From Betaproteobacteria bacterium (GTDB lineage Bacteria; Pseudomonadota; Gammaproteobacteria; Burkholderiales; SG8-41): DNA of 64,000 bases. Every line of letters starts with the position of its first letter. Within the stretch, counting starts at the first letter, position 1. Shown one piece after another: positions 63,920-64,000 of this stretch. Both the position numbers and the translations under genes were made by a program. The stretch is taken from contig CANKUB010000003.1 in the NCBI GenBank assembly GCA_947486575.1, positions 1-64,000 on the forward strand, read 5' to 3'. The notes under the pieces were generated by a model, which saw nothing but the letters and a program-made list of their open reading frames with translations, was not told the DNA's origin and made no database searches.

Positions 63920-64000
63920 GCCTTGGCTCTGGCCACGGAATTACGCAGCACGCCGATGTCGTCCTGAATCACGTCGCACACCATGCCGTCTTCGAGATCG
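63916..64000 (-). CDS. C-terminal end of an unidentified gene (partial)
   Basis: The frame ending at TGA 63916-63918 reads DLEDGMVCDVIQDDIGVLRN and then SVARAKA, about 28 codons, running off the window's right edge. Its stop overlaps the GTG start of the carboxymuconolactone-decarboxylase-like gene (GTGA), so the two are coupled. Too little is visible to name a family. Confidence 0.6.
   Translation of the reverse strand, partial: DLEDGMVCDVIQDDIGVLRNSVARAKA

Overview
The window looks like a chromosomal segment of a betaproteobacterium, most likely Burkholderiales. The reasons are seven Bug/TctC-type tricarboxylate-receptor proteins, several CoA-transferase, MmgE/PrpD and TauD genes of the kind common in that order, a double-length (1872-residue) UvrA, and a GC-rich, densely coded layout. 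I saw no tRNA, rRNA, CRISPR array, prophage or intact insertion sequence.

Left part (1-17.7 kb): a partial methyltransferase, an AmpG-like permease, a tightly overlapping six-gene minus-strand operon (alpha/beta hydrolase, O-antigen-ligase-type polymerase, lipoprotein, EF-hand secreted protein, two small membrane proteins), an LLM flavin oxidoreductase, two Bug proteins, an MFS transporter, an argininosuccinate-lyase-like enzyme, an aldo/keto reductase, a macro-domain protein, an SMP-30 lactonase and a MATE exporter.

Middle (17.8-41 kb) is catabolic: an MBL-fold hydrolase, an Old Yellow Enzyme, two TauD-type dioxygenases, three MmgE/PrpD proteins, two CoA-transferases of different families, four Bug proteins, a Mo-oxidoreductase/cytochrome b pair and a CocE-type hydrolase. 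Its core is a plus-strand operon at 28110-35263 (CoA-transferase, Bug, Bug, MmgE/PrpD, enoyl-CoA hydratase) that ends in a selenoprotein gene. The UGA at 33863-33865 is read through as selenocysteine in a U-G-S-C motif, and a SECIS-like hairpin follows five bases later. A standard gene caller would break this gene in two.

Right part (41-64 kb): a periplasmic binding protein coupled to a diguanylate cyclase, a divergent pair of msrA genes, two TPM-domain proteins, a SWIB protein with a strong terminator, MFS and EamA transporters, a DUF47/Pit phosphate-uptake pair, pdxH, a YHS protein, TauD plus Bug, the giant uvrA, a zinc alcohol dehydrogenase, a 3-hydroxyisobutyrate-dehydrogenase-like gene, a BrnT-type toxin/antitoxin pair, a broken dehydrogenase remnant and a carboxymuconolactone-decarboxylase-like gene.

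A second signal runs across the whole window: a dispersed AT-rich repeat of about 20 bases (A-rich strand close to TCAATAAAAACAAATAGTTA). I count about 15 copies. Most sit in the spacers between genes, some overlap start or stop codons, and two or three lie in frame inside uvrA and the CocE-type hydrolase gene. Two copies, 48 kb apart, are identical over 20 bases. I know of no named element that matches it.
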